Origin: Mucilaginibacter straminoryzae
Lineage (GTDB): Bacteria; Bacteroidota; Bacteroidia; Sphingobacteriales; Sphingobacteriaceae
NCBI RefSeq assembly: GCF_022953055.1
Contig: NZ_JALJEJ010000015.1
Location: 1 to 64,000, forward strand
Direction: 5' to 3'
Length of the DNA stretch: 64,000 bases
In this document: positions 23,852-32,099 of the stretch, piece by piece
Numbering within the stretch: the first letter of the stretch is position 1
How the letters are laid out: the number at the start of each line of letters is the position of its first letter
Program-made: the position numbers and the translations under genes
The notes under the pieces: model-generated
The model's database searches: none
What the model was told of the DNA's origin: nothing
Seen by the model: only the letters and a program-made list of their open reading frames with translations

Positions 23852-24622
23852 TTATGAATGTTTGATATCTTTCTTCAGCATCTTCAATTCGGCCACAATA
23901 ATGTAGCTCACCACAATCAGGAAAGCCCAGGAACTGATCTTCTGATAATCTACCATCGCCCAGGTTTTATGCTGGTAAGCGTACTTCCACGCGCCAAATC
24001 GGGTGGCGATATTCTCCGCGATCCAGATGAAGAAACCAATGAGCAGAAAAGATACCACTACTGGCATGCGGTGTGATTTACGTTCGATGTAGTAAACCAC
24101 CTGCGATTGCCGGAATAAAATCACCACCAGCAGCCCGATGTAATAGCGTAAGTCGGGAATGAAATGATTGGTGAAGAAGTTGATGTAAATTAAAGCCCCT
24201 GTAACACGTACCCACCAGTGGTTAGGCCAGTGAATCATCTCCAGATCAAACCTGCGCTAGGCCTGGCAAAGATAACTGGCCACGCTGGCATACATAAAGC
24301 CGCTGTATAACGGCACGCCGTAAAACTTGGTATAAGCCGTTTCCGGGTAGCTCCACGAACCGATGTGTACCTTAAAAAGCTCCATACATAGCCCAAGCAA
24401 ATGGAATACACAAATCACCAGCACTTCGTCCAATGTTTCTATTTTAAGTAAAAACAAAGCCAGCTGGATCACCACGCAGGCGATCAGCATAAAATCGTAA
24501 CGGGGAATAATGCCAGAAAACAAATGCGAAAGCGCCAGCGAAGTAAAAACCAATACGGGAAAAATACAAGACAAGGCTTGCTGGATGCCAAAGACGAGAA
24601 ACTGACGAAGGCTATGGTTCAA
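23852..24622 (-). pseudogene. DUF817 membrane protein gene interrupted by one in-frame amber codon
   Basis: Two consecutive reading segments, 24622-24260 and 24256-23852, are in the same frame and are separated only by TAG at 24257-24259. Together they make about 256 codons, the normal DUF817 length. The family segments are in order: FGIQQALSCIFP, LKIETLDEVLVICVFHLLG, MELFKVHIGSWSYPE, GVPLYSGFMYASVASYLCQA, stop, RRFDLEMIHWPNHWW, IYINFFTNHFIPD, FIWIAENIATRFGAW. Family members typically have Trp at the stop position, so a TGG-to-TAG change is likely. The first segment also begins with TTG. DUF817 proteins are multi-span membrane proteins of unknown function. Confidence 0.82.
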
Positions 24623-24635
24623 AGCTTTACAATTT

Positions 24636-24674
24636 CTATAAAAATAGAAAAGCCTCCGGAATACCGAAGACTTT
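24636..24674 (-). terminator. Terminator after the second S41 protease gene
   Basis: Minus-strand hairpin with an AGTCTTCGG-type 5' arm (24664-24673) and a CCGGAGGCT 3' arm (24651-24659), followed by TTTTCTATTTTT. Confidence 0.65.
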
Positions 24675-24705
24675 GTAGTAGTATTATCGTCGATTGAGTA
24701 ACAAC

Positions 24706-26439
24706 TTACTGATCGTCGCTGCTGTCGTCTGTCTTCTTAGCGGCAGCGAGGGTTAGCTGCGGCTTGCCGATCACTTTGTAAGTCCCGTCGCCTTTGAGGA
24801 TAGCTGCCAGTTGGTTTTTATCCTGCATGGTCTTCACGGCCTGCGCCAGTTCTTTATCGTATTTAAAGTTCACCTCGTAGCGGCCTTTTTCGTAGTAATA
24901 GCGCGAAGCGATCTCGTTTTCCAGCACCTGCTTAATCTCATCCTTATGCTGCACCAGGTCGTTCTTTTTGCTGTTCATTAGCTTGGTTTTCAACACCTCG
25001 TACTCGGCCTGGATCTCGTTAAACTGCTTCTCGCGGATAGCTTCAGTCTTCAGTCCGTTCAATATCTTCTCGCTGGCTGTATTATAGGTATAATCCTTAT
25101 TGGCAATGTATTTGGTAAACCCGTTCCAGTCTTCGTCACTTAGCTGAAAGGCCTTTGCATCAGCAATCTTCGGGTGGTTGGCGCGGTAGTAATTGGCATA
25201 ATCAAAAATCAGCAGCTTACCTACCAATGCCTGGGTGATGTTGGCAAAACGTTCCTGCTTAATCAGCAAGTCTGGGTAAACACCACTGCCATCATAAACC
25301 GTACGCCCGTTTTTGGTTTTATACTCGTGCAACAGCGAATCTGCTACCTTTACTACGCTGCCATCGGCTTTACGGTGGGTGTAATCCAGCGCCTGCACAC
25401 ATCTGCCAGACGGAATAAAGTACTTGGCAATGGTAATCTTCACCAGGCTGTTATAAGGTAAAGAGAAAGTTTGCTGAACCAAGCCTTTTCCATAACTACG
25501 CTGTCCGATCACCACGGCCCGATCCAGGTCTTGCAGCGAACCGGCAACAATTTCAGAAGCCGAAGCTGAGCGGCTATTCACCAATACCGTCAATGGCAGG
25601 TTAGGCTCAACCGGGGCGCTCACCGTGCGGTAAGCGAAGTTCTTTTCCTTGATCTTGCCTTTCTGCGATACAATTTCTACATCTTTACCCACAAACAGGT
25701 TGACAATTTTAACCGCTTCCTGCAAAATGCCCCCACCGTTCGAACGCAGGTCGAGGATGATCCCCTGCGGGTTATTCTTTTTCAGGGCCATTAAAGCCGT
25801 CGTTACCTCGTCGGCAGAGTTCTCCAGGAACTTATCCAGCTTGATATAGCCCATGTTACCATCTACCATACCATAGTAGCTCACGTTAGGCTGTTTGATC
25901 TCGTCGCGGATCAGGCTTTTTTCAATCGGAGCATCATTACCGCGTTTGATCACCAGCTTAATCCCGGCGCCTTTAGGCCCTTTCAGCAACTGGCTTACCT
26001 GTTCGTTGGTCTTACCGGTCAACTCCACATCATTGATCTTCACTAACTGGTCGCCCGGGCGGATATCGTTCTTTTGCGCAGGGAACCCGCTGAATACGTC
26101 AGACACAAAGATCTTTTTATCGCGTATGAAGATGCTGGCACCGATACCGCCGTATTGCGTGCTCACATACTTCAGCTTATAATCTTCAATCTCAGATTCG
26201 GGCACAAACTCGGTGTAAGGGTCCAGGCCGTCCAGCATGGCATCAACGCCTGTCTTCACCATCTTGGCCGAATTGATATCGTCCACATAGTTCAAATTCA
26301 CCTCTTTATATATAGAAGCAAAAACATCCAGGTTTTTCGAGATCTGGAACAGGTCTTCATTAAATCCCCACACTACCAGCGCTACAGAAAGCGCGCCGGC
26401 GGTGATACCAACTTTACGGTAAATACTTTTTGACTTCAT
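24706..26439 (-). CDS. S41 family C-terminal processing peptidase
   Basis: A 577-residue Ctp/Prc-type periplasmic protease. A signal-anchor lies at residues 11-25. The PDZ domain is at about 95-170 (GGIGASIFIRDKKIFVSDVF, then GDQLVKINDVEL). In the S41 core, SASASE places the nucleophile at about Ser293, and GKGLVQ the base at about Lys318. A C-terminal helical extension of about 200 residues ends in a Lys/Asp tail. It is paralogous to 198-1778 but has a different C-terminal domain. A CsbD-like gene lies 55 bp upstream on the same strand. Confidence 0.93.
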   Translation of the reverse strand: MKSKSIYRKVGITAGALSVALVVWGFNEDLFQISKNLDVFASIYKEVNLNYVDDINSAKMVKTGVDAMLDGLDPYTEFVPESEIEDYKLKYVSTQYGGIGASIFIRDKKIFVSDVFSGFPAQKNDIRPGDQLVKINDVELTGKTNEQVSQLLKGPKGAGIKLVIKRGNDAPIEKSLIRDEIKQPNVSYYGMVDGNMGYIKLDKFLENSADEVTTALMALKKNNPQGIILDLRSNGGGILQEAVKIVNLFVGKDVEIVSQKGKIKEKNFAYRTVSAPVEPNLPLTVLVNSRSASASEIVAGSLQDLDRAVVIGQRSYGKGLVQQTFSLPYNSLVKITIAKYFIPSGRCVQALDYTHRKADGSVVKVADSLLHEYKTKNGRTVYDGSGVYPDLLIKQERFANITQALVGKLLIFDYANYYRANHPKIADAKAFQLSDEDWNGFTKYIANKDYTYNTASEKILNGLKTEAIREKQFNEIQAEYEVLKTKLMNSKKNDLVQHKDEIKQVLENEIASRYYYEKGRYEVNFKYDKELAQAVKTMQDKNQLAAILKGDGTYKVIGKPQLTLAAAKKTDDSSDDQ

Positions 26440-26494
26440 ACGTGGTCTGCAAAAGAAGAAAACAGGTTGCGCCGACGGCCATCGCCGCCCGTTA

Positions 26495-26710
26495 TTAAAG
26501 GCGGTTGTTGTCGATATTCACTAACGCTTTCTTAAGCGTAAATATTACATAATCCTTATCGCGGTTTACCAGCCCTGCCAGGCGTTCAATCAGTTGATCT
26601 TCCTGCCCTGCGGTGTATTGCAGCTGTTCGTCGTTCAGATGATTATATTTGCGCTTTAATTTAATTTTAACCCTTTTCCAATCGTTATCGCTTATTGTTA
26701 TAGCAGGCAT
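26495..26710 (-). CDS. Small CsbD-like protein, 71 aa
   Basis: Short, charged, mostly helical. The pattern W-x2-VK-x-KLK-x-KY-x2-L-x-DE-x-L-x4-G-x-EDQL-x2-RL resembles CsbD general-stress proteins, although the C-terminal half (DKDYVIFTLKKALVNI) is unusual for that family. It precedes the S41 protease gene by 55 bp, so the two may share a transcript. Role in stress is inference from resemblance only. Confidence 0.6.
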   Translation of the reverse strand: MPAITISDNDWKRVKIKLKRKYNHLNDEQLQYTAGQEDQLIERLAGLVNRDKDYVIFTLKKALVNIDNNRL

Positions 26711-26834
26711 ATCGTTAAATAGTTTTTAAACAAATATAGAAATAGCGTTTGGCATCAAAATGGTTATTTTATCTTATGTTAAACCTTCAGCCCTTAAATG
26801 TATCAAAACAGTTACAAAAACTAAATTACACACT

Positions 26835-27428
26835 ATGAAAAAGTTCTTTTTATCCATTGCCCTGTTAGTGGCGGGAGGGATTTCGGCAAAAGCGCAATTA
26901 GTACTGGGCGCGAAGGGCGGTGTCAACTTCTCTAAGATCAACAGCGATAACATTAAAGAATCTACCCTTACCGGTTATCAGGTGGGTATCTTCATCCGTG
27001 GTGGCAGCACTTTCTATGTTCAGCCAGAGGCTTACATCAGCAGCACCGGCGGTAAGTTTGATTTTCAAAGCAATAATACCTCTACTTCCGGCAGCGGCCA
27101 GGTACGGTTTACCAACTTAAATATCCCGTTGCTGATCGGCCGTTCATTCGGTGCGAAAGACCTTAATTTCCGTGTGATGGCGGGCCCCATCTATACCGCC
27201 ATACTGAATCAGGACGAAAGCATTCCGCAAAATATTACTGACTCCAAAACCTATAGCGACTTTGGTACCTTTAAGAAAAGTACCCTTGGCTTTCAGGCAG
27301 GTGCCGGTGTAGACATCAGCGCTTTCACCATTGATTTCCGTTATGAAGGCGGCCTTACCAAACTGAACGAAAAATACGGTCAGCGCCAGAACCTTTGGGC
27401 ATTAAGCGTTGGTATTAAGTTATTGTAA
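26835..27428 (+). CDS. Outer-membrane beta-barrel protein, porin family
   Basis: About 197 residues. The signal peptide MKKFFLSIALLVAGGISAKA is followed by an OmpA/OprF-like eight-strand barrel pattern (LVLGAKGGVNFSKI near residue 22, GYQVGIFIRGGS, FYVQPEAYISSTGGKF, NIPLLIGRSF, LGFQAGAGVDIS, LWALSVGIKLL at the end). The ATG at 26835 is chosen over the earlier 26760 because it starts the signal peptide. No periplasmic OmpA domain is attached. It is a single gene ending at a strong terminator. Confidence 0.85.
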   Translation: MKKFFLSIALLVAGGISAKAQLVLGAKGGVNFSKINSDNIKESTLTGYQVGIFIRGGSTFYVQPEAYISSTGGKFDFQSNNTSTSGSGQVRFTNLNIPLLIGRSFGAKDLNFRVMAGPIYTAILNQDESIPQNITDSKTYSDFGTFKKSTLGFQAGAGVDISAFTIDFRYEGGLTKLNEKYGQRQNLWALSVGIKLL

Positions 27429-27453
27429 TCCGTTAGAAATAAGATTTAAAAGC

Positions 27454-27482
27454 ATGCCGGTACCTACTACCGGCATTTTTTG
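27454..27482 (+). terminator. Terminator after the porin-family gene
   Basis: ATGCCGGTA / TACCGGCAT stem (27454-27462 and 27468-27476) with a CCTAC loop, then a T-run. Confidence 0.85.
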
Positions 27483-27516
27483 TTGGAATTAACTTTGCCT
27501 GGCTGGCAAAAACCAG

Positions 27517-27615
27517 TTCGCCACATCTGCCGCATTCGCCGGGTTAACCGCATTCGCCGAACTCGCCACATTCGCCATGTCTGCCACATCTGCCAGACTT
27601 ACCAGGCCTGCCATA
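27517..27615. repeat. Degenerate 9-bp tandem array, eleven units
   Basis: Successive nonamers read TTCGCCACA, TCTGCCGCA, TTCGCCGGG, TTAACCGCA, TTCGCCGAA, CTCGCCACA, TTCGCCATG, TCTGCCACA, TCTGCCAGA, CTTACCAGG, CCTGCCATA. The CC at positions 5-6 is invariant and phase is kept for 99 bp. No gene was recognised across it. Confidence 0.8.
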
Positions 27616-27639
27616 GGTTTGCTAACCTTTAAGGTAGTG

Positions 27640-27960
27640 GCTGATGGCACAGTAGTGTTGATATTTCTTTAAAGTTTCAGCCCTTCGCAAGCTCCTGAGT
27701 GACATACCTTGTCCGGCAGAGCGCAGCGACCTGTTCTGAACTAGTTCCGGGTAGCATCTTCTGCACGTGTGTATATGAGTCCGTCCGTCATTGTGTCGTC
27801 ACGTAATCTTTTTAGTTTTTTAAATAAAGTGAACAGATCCTTCGCTGCGCTCTGGATGACATAGTTAGATTTAAAAACCTTGTCATGCTTAGGAGTGTCA
27901 CCCTGAGCTTGTCGAAGGGCTCTCTAAGCCTGAGCGTTGGGGTTAGTTTTAAATTGTTGG
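27640..27960. repeat. Non-coding mosaic of short repeat fragments
   Basis: Between the 9-bp array and the palindromic element I see no ORF. It holds pieces such as CAGCCCTTCGCAAGCTCCTGA, GATCCTTCGCTGCGCTCTGG and CACCCTGAGCTTGTCGAAGG. These are short sequences I recall as frequent in Bacteroidota intergenic DNA. The first and last share the inverted core CCTTCG / CGAAGG. Confidence 0.45.
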
Positions 27961-27995
27961 TGACAACACCAACAAGGGGCTAAATCTCTTAAATC

Positions 27996-28091
27996 CGTCA
28001 TTGCGATACGCCACCGGCGGAGAAGCAATCCCCAACTCATCCCATCTTTCGTTTAAGCTTGCCGAAGATTGCTTCGTGCCTCGCAATGACG
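27996..28091. repeat. REP-like palindromic element, complete copy
   Basis: Outer arms CGTCATTGCGA (27996-28006) and TCGCAATGACG (28081-28091) are perfect inverted repeats. Inner arms GAAGCAATC and GATTGCTTC also pair. A local GCC...GGCGG hairpin sits in the left arm. A rearranged second copy lies at 54239-54335. Confidence 0.75.
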
Positions 28092-28130
28092 AAAAGTTTT
28101 ACGGGCATTTCTGACATTGCCACCATTTAA

Positions 28131-28166
28131 ACTCCCTCTCCTTTGGAGAGGGCTGGGGAGAGGTCG
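28131..28166. repeat. CCCTCTCC...GGAGAGGG palindromic repeat, intergenic copy 2
   Basis: CCCTCTCC TTT GGAGAGGG followed by CTGGGGAGAGG; nearly identical to 11884-11917 and related to the element inside metH. Confidence 0.6.
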
Positions 28167-28234
28167 AGACCAGCAATAACCAAGTACTATTATTCCAATT
28201 TGTAACTTATCTTCGTGTCATCAATCTAAAAACC

Positions 28235-29086
28235 ATGAGAATGAAAAATCTATACCTTGCACTGGTGCTCGGGGTATGCACCACGCTGTCTGCTATGGCA
28301 CAAGGAATTAAAATGCCGCAGCCCAGCTCTTCACAAACCATCATCCAGGAATTCGGGTTAGGTACCATCACCTTAAAATACTCGCGACCAAATGTAAAAG
28401 GCCGTAAAATTTTCGGTGTAGGCACTTTACAGCCCTACGGCGAAGTATGGCGCACGGGCGCTAACTCGGCAACGAGCATTAAGTTCAGTGATGATGTCAC
28501 CATCGAAGGTAAGCAGGTTCCGGCAGGTGAGTATGGGTTGTTCACCATTCCCGGAAAAAACGAATGGACTGTTATTATCAATAAAACGCCAAAACAATGG
28601 GGCGCCTACGATTATAAGCAGGCTGATGACCTGGTGCGTTTCACCGTTAAACCGGAAACCACCAAAGAACTGACTGAAACCTTTACCATGCAGTTTGCTA
28701 ACGTAACTACCAAAGCTTGCGAATTGGTTTTAATGTGGGAACACACTGCTGTAAACGTACACCTGACCACCGACCCGGATGCTAAAGTAATGGCCAGCAT
28801 TGACGAGGCAATGAAAGGCGAAAAGAAACCTTACTTCCAGGCGATGATGTATTATTACGAAAACGATAAAGACCTGAACAAGGCTTTAGAGTGGGCAAAC
28901 GAACTGGAAAAAGACCCGAACAATGGCATGTACGTTAAGTTATGGAAGGCACGCATCCTGCTGAAACAAGGTAAAAAAGATGAAGCTATTGCTACAGCAA
29001 AAGCGGGTGCAGATTTAGCCCGTGCAGCTAAAAGCGACGAGTATGTCCGCCTGAATGAAGCGGTAATTGCACAAGCGAAAAAGTAA
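28235..29086 (+). CDS. DUF2911 domain protein, exported
   Basis: A signal peptide (residues 1-22, ending SAMAQ) precedes a DUF2911 domain at about 28-175. Its hallmark segments are ITLKYSRPNVKGRKIFG, PYGEVWRTGANSAT and AGEYGLFTIPGKNEWTVIINK. The C-terminal 100 residues form helical TPR-like hairpins (ALEWANELEKDPNN, ARILLKQGKKDEAIATAKAG). Function is unknown; periplasmic location is inferred. The gene follows the 800-bp repeat-rich region and ends at a bidirectional terminator. Confidence 0.88.
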   Translation: MRMKNLYLALVLGVCTTLSAMAQGIKMPQPSSSQTIIQEFGLGTITLKYSRPNVKGRKIFGVGTLQPYGEVWRTGANSATSIKFSDDVTIEGKQVPAGEYGLFTIPGKNEWTVIINKTPKQWGAYDYKQADDLVRFTVKPETTKELTETFTMQFANVTTKACELVLMWEHTAVNVHLTTDPDAKVMASIDEAMKGEKKPYFQAMMYYYENDKDLNKALEWANELEKDPNNGMYVKLWKARILLKQGKKDEAIATAKAGADLARAAKSDEYVRLNEAVIAQAKK

Positions 29087-29108
29087 TTTCTAAAAGTGAT
29101 TGAAAACA

Positions 29109-29139
29109 AAAAAAGGTATGCCGATGGCATACCTTTTTT
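29109..29139. terminator. Bidirectional terminator
   Basis: A 14-bp perfect stem (AAAAAAGGTATGCC / GGCATACCTTTTTT) around a GAT loop serves both the DUF2911 gene and the converging small membrane-protein gene. Confidence 0.9.
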
Positions 29140-29164
29140 ATATGTATAGATCTCGTTGGAAAAC

Positions 29165-29362
29165 TTAGTCTTGCCAGCGGCCTCTTACAGCAGATTTTAA
29201 AAAGAATGCTGCAGTTAATAATCCTAATACTGCACCAACAACCACCCAGATAATTCCTTTATCGATAATAGCGCCGGTAAACATGCCAGAAAGCACGGCA
29301 ACAATGTAATATACAGAATCTAAACTTCTGTCTTCTGTGTTATGATGTTGATGATGTGACAT
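29165..29362 (-). CDS. Small membrane protein, 65 aa
   Basis: A His-rich N-terminus (MSHHQHHN) precedes two hydrophobic spans (about 18-36 and 39-57) and a basic end. The layout is that of a two-helix inner-membrane protein. The His cluster might bind metal, but this is speculation. It lies downstream of the PIG-L gene by 72 bp on its far side and may be transcribed alone. No family recognised. Confidence 0.6.
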   Translation of the reverse strand: MSHHQHHNTEDRSLDSVYYIVAVLSGMFTGAIIDKGIIWVVVGAVLGLLTAAFFLKSAVRGRWQD

Positions 29363-29433
29363 AGCCTTTTATTTCTTATAGCGGCAAAAATAATGGTTAA
29401 TTGTATGTATAGCAATAACTAATTGCAATTGTT

Positions 29434-31908
29434 TTACTTTTTCGGATTGCTCAGCAGGTTAATAAACAAGCGGTAGGCACCCGGCACACCCGCAGGCAAT
29501 TGCCTGAAGAAGGACAACGAAGTATATACAAACCGTCCTTTACCGTAGCTTGCCTCTATCAGCGAACCCTTATTCGGCGCTTCGCCGGGGTCATTCATCG
29601 TCAGCGGGGCATGATAGTTATTATCAATATTGCTCACAAAATACAGCCCGCGTTCCTGTACCCAGCCTTCAAAATCCTTCGGAGTTATTTTGTTAGGGTA
29701 GTTTAGCAAGGCGTCAGCTGGTTCTGTCACAGTTACCGGCGCATTTTCATTGGTCACGCGTTGGTTAACCACCGTAAACGGATACGGACCGATGGGGTTT
29801 ACCAATATCCCTGCATTATTATTGTACTGTACCACCAGGTTACCGCCGTTTTTCACATAGTCCAGCAGGCGCGGTTGTTCATAAACCAAACGCTGGCTAA
29901 CGTTATAGGCGCGCACACCTATTACAATGGCATCGTACCTTGACAAGTCGCCGCTCATTACTTCGGCTTCCGTCAGTTCGTGTACATCGTAACCAACTTG
30001 CTGCAAAGCTTCAGGTACCAGGTCGCCCGCCCCGGTGATATAGCCAATCTGTTTTCCGGCAGTTTTCAGGTCGATGTTAACCAGCTTGGCTTGCGCTTCG
30101 GGAAAAAGCGTGATGGTTGGGATGTGCTCATACCGGATCTGGTGAAAACCATCTGTATAGCTTTTGTCGCCTACGGTAGTAACCACCTGTAGTGTAGATG
30201 TCCGCGGATTCGCATCGGCAGGCGTAACCGTGAAAGTAACGGTCCATTCATCACCTTTCTTTTTACCTTCAAAAGGAATCCGCTCCGGGCTGATCTTCCA
30301 TCCCGGCAATTGCTTAATTGCGACAGCACCTGCCGCATCAGTAAAAGCTTTCAGCTTCACCTGCACGGTCTGCGGTTTTTGTGTGCTGAAAATGTAATCC
30401 TTACTTGCTACATTGGCCGTAACCGGCGGTGCAATTACCAGTGGCTGGTAGATCTCACCGCGGGCAGGGTCTACATATTTATATTGCACGGGTATATCAT
30501 AACGGATAGAACGGCCGGCAATGTTAAATATAGCCGTCATGTACGGGGCAATATTTTGCGGCAGTGTTTTCTGCTCCACAAAGCCGGTGCTATCAAGATA
30601 CTCCGTTTTATATTGCGCCACTCCGTGCGGGTACTTTAACCAGTAGGGTTGCGTTGTTTTTTCGGCAATAAAACCAGCATTTACGGTTTTTATGATGTTT
30701 GGTGCAATGTTCTGCGTACTGCGGTCTTTCACCGGTTCGCCCTGGAAGCTGATCCCATTTAACCCGACAGGGACATCAGACCGTACGATAATCTGCGTGC
30801 TTACCTCCACGTTATCCCCGATGGCATAAACAGGCGCAGCGCTATAGCTTTCGAACCATAATCCGGCGCAGGCAGCAATCAGGTTTTTAATTTCCTGTGA
30901 TTTCTGCTGCTTCCAGTACTGGTCGTTCAGCTTTTCTACCATCCCCAAAAGGTTTACCAGTGAAGGAACAGATCTTTGCGGGGCGGCCGCGTCGAAATTT
31001 TTGCGGATCACCATCAGGTTAGCTTCTATTTCATTGCCACCGGGCACCCTTTTCCAGGTGGTGTTAATACCATCCATCAGGTCTGTTTGCGGTGCTTCGC
31101 CAAGTATGGTTTTAAAATACTCGAACGCCTGTCCGCGTTGGCGCGCAGAACCAAAGCCCTGCGTTTTGTGGTTCGAACGACTTTCAGCGGCTATTTCTCC
31201 ATAATTTTTGCCTAAAAATGGGTTGTAACCGCCTACGTCGATTTTAAACTGATCGGGGTTGATGGTATTGGCCGAGCCGAAATTAAATGTATTCCATAGC
31301 AAGCGTTTTGCCTGCCAGGGTTTCACATATTTCAACTGTTCGGGAAAACGGTTTGGATCTGCAGCAGCGGTAAAGGCTTCCTGCGCCAATATGGCCGAAG
31401 ATGTATGGTGCCCGTGGCCGCCTTCGCCTGTAGTAGGGAAACGACAGATCATCACATCCGGCCGGAAATTCCGGATTACCCAAACCACGTCAGCTAATAT
31501 CTTTTCCCGGTCCCATATTTTCAGGGTTTCTTCGGGCCCTTTAGAAAAACCAAAATCATTTGCCCGGGTGAAGAACTGTTCGGCGCCATCTACCCTTCTG
31601 GCCGCCAGTAATTCCTGGGTACGGATAGCGCCTAACCATTCGCCCTGCTCCGTGCCGATTAGGTTCTGCCCGCCGTCGCCGCGGGTAAGTGAAAGGTAGC
31701 CGGTACGGTAATGCTTCTCCTGGGCAAGGTAAGCTAACAATCTGGTATTTTCGTCGTCCGGGTGGGCTGCTACATACAACACACTGCCCAAAACGTTCAG
31801 CTTTCGCAACGATTGCTCAATGCTTTCAGTATTGGATACCATCGCCGTTTGCGCAACAACCTTACCTAAACTTAACCATATGATAATAAAGAAGATAGTC
31901 CTTTTCAT
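29434..31908 (-). CDS. PIG-L family deacetylase, large exported form
   Basis: About 824 residues with a signal peptide (KRTIFFIIIWLSLGKVVAQ). The N-terminal PIG-L/LmbE metal-dependent deacetylase domain has the zinc motif AHPDDE near residue 48, RGDGGQN, and the GHGHHTSS histidines near 160. Residues 350-600 resemble NEW3/beta-sandwich domains of glycan-active enzymes. The C-terminal region (YDAIVIGVRAYNVSQRL, GNLVVQYNNN) has a class-I amidotransferase-like fold. A sugar N-deacetylase role is likely; the substrate is unknown. The frame opens at GTG 31932, but the ATG at 31908 begins the signal peptide. Confidence 0.88.
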   Translation of the reverse strand: MKRTIFFIIIWLSLGKVVAQTAMVSNTESIEQSLRKLNVLGSVLYVAAHPDDENTRLLAYLAQEKHYRTGYLSLTRGDGGQNLIGTEQGEWLGAIRTQELLAARRVDGAEQFFTRANDFGFSKGPEETLKIWDREKILADVVWVIRNFRPDVMICRFPTTGEGGHGHHTSSAILAQEAFTAAADPNRFPEQLKYVKPWQAKRLLWNTFNFGSANTINPDQFKIDVGGYNPFLGKNYGEIAAESRSNHKTQGFGSARQRGQAFEYFKTILGEAPQTDLMDGINTTWKRVPGGNEIEANLMVIRKNFDAAAPQRSVPSLVNLLGMVEKLNDQYWKQQKSQEIKNLIAACAGLWFESYSAAPVYAIGDNVEVSTQIIVRSDVPVGLNGISFQGEPVKDRSTQNIAPNIIKTVNAGFIAEKTTQPYWLKYPHGVAQYKTEYLDSTGFVEQKTLPQNIAPYMTAIFNIAGRSIRYDIPVQYKYVDPARGEIYQPLVIAPPVTANVASKDYIFSTQKPQTVQVKLKAFTDAAGAVAIKQLPGWKISPERIPFEGKKKGDEWTVTFTVTPADANPRTSTLQVVTTVGDKSYTDGFHQIRYEHIPTITLFPEAQAKLVNIDLKTAGKQIGYITGAGDLVPEALQQVGYDVHELTEAEVMSGDLSRYDAIVIGVRAYNVSQRLVYEQPRLLDYVKNGGNLVVQYNNNAGILVNPIGPYPFTVVNQRVTNENAPVTVTEPADALLNYPNKITPKDFEGWVQERGLYFVSNIDNNYHAPLTMNDPGEAPNKGSLIEASYGKGRFVYTSLSFFRQLPAGVPGAYRLFINLLSNPKK

Positions 31909-31992
31909 TATAAATTGTCCAATAGTGGTCACGTTAGAATTTTATTGCAATAAAGAAAAACAATTTCTGTTGCAAAAAGTATAATTTTAAGC

Positions 31993-32006
31993 TAATCGAA
32001 CGATTA
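31993..32006. promoter_or_regulatory. Second candidate TetR operator
   Basis: TAATCG-AA-CGATTA is a perfect dyad that shares the TTAATC half-site with the operator at 32061-32080. It lies between the divergent PIG-L and tetR genes. Confidence 0.45.
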
Positions 32007-32060
32007 ATTTTTGGCCCTCCACCCTATTAGTTTACAAAGTACAGACAAAAGTCAATTCTA

Positions 32061-32080
32061 TTAATCAAACGATTGATTAA
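32061..32080. promoter_or_regulatory. Primary TetR operator overlapping the promoter
   Basis: TTAATCAA-ACGA-TTGATTAA has perfect 8-bp arms. Its right end overlaps the -7 element TAATTTTG at 32078-32085, so bound repressor would block transcription of tetR and the efflux genes. Confidence 0.7.
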
Positions 32081-32085
32081 TTTTG
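32078..32085 (+). promoter_or_regulatory. -7 element of the efflux operon
   Basis: TAATTTTG, a perfect TAnnTTTG match, 14 bp before the ATG at 32100. No clear -33 TTG is seen, consistent with a weak or regulated promoter. Confidence 0.55.
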
Positions 32086-32099
32086 CATCGGAAAATACG

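Noticed and set aside
27517..27615. CRISPR-like array
   Set aside because: Units are only 9 bp, degenerate and without spacers.
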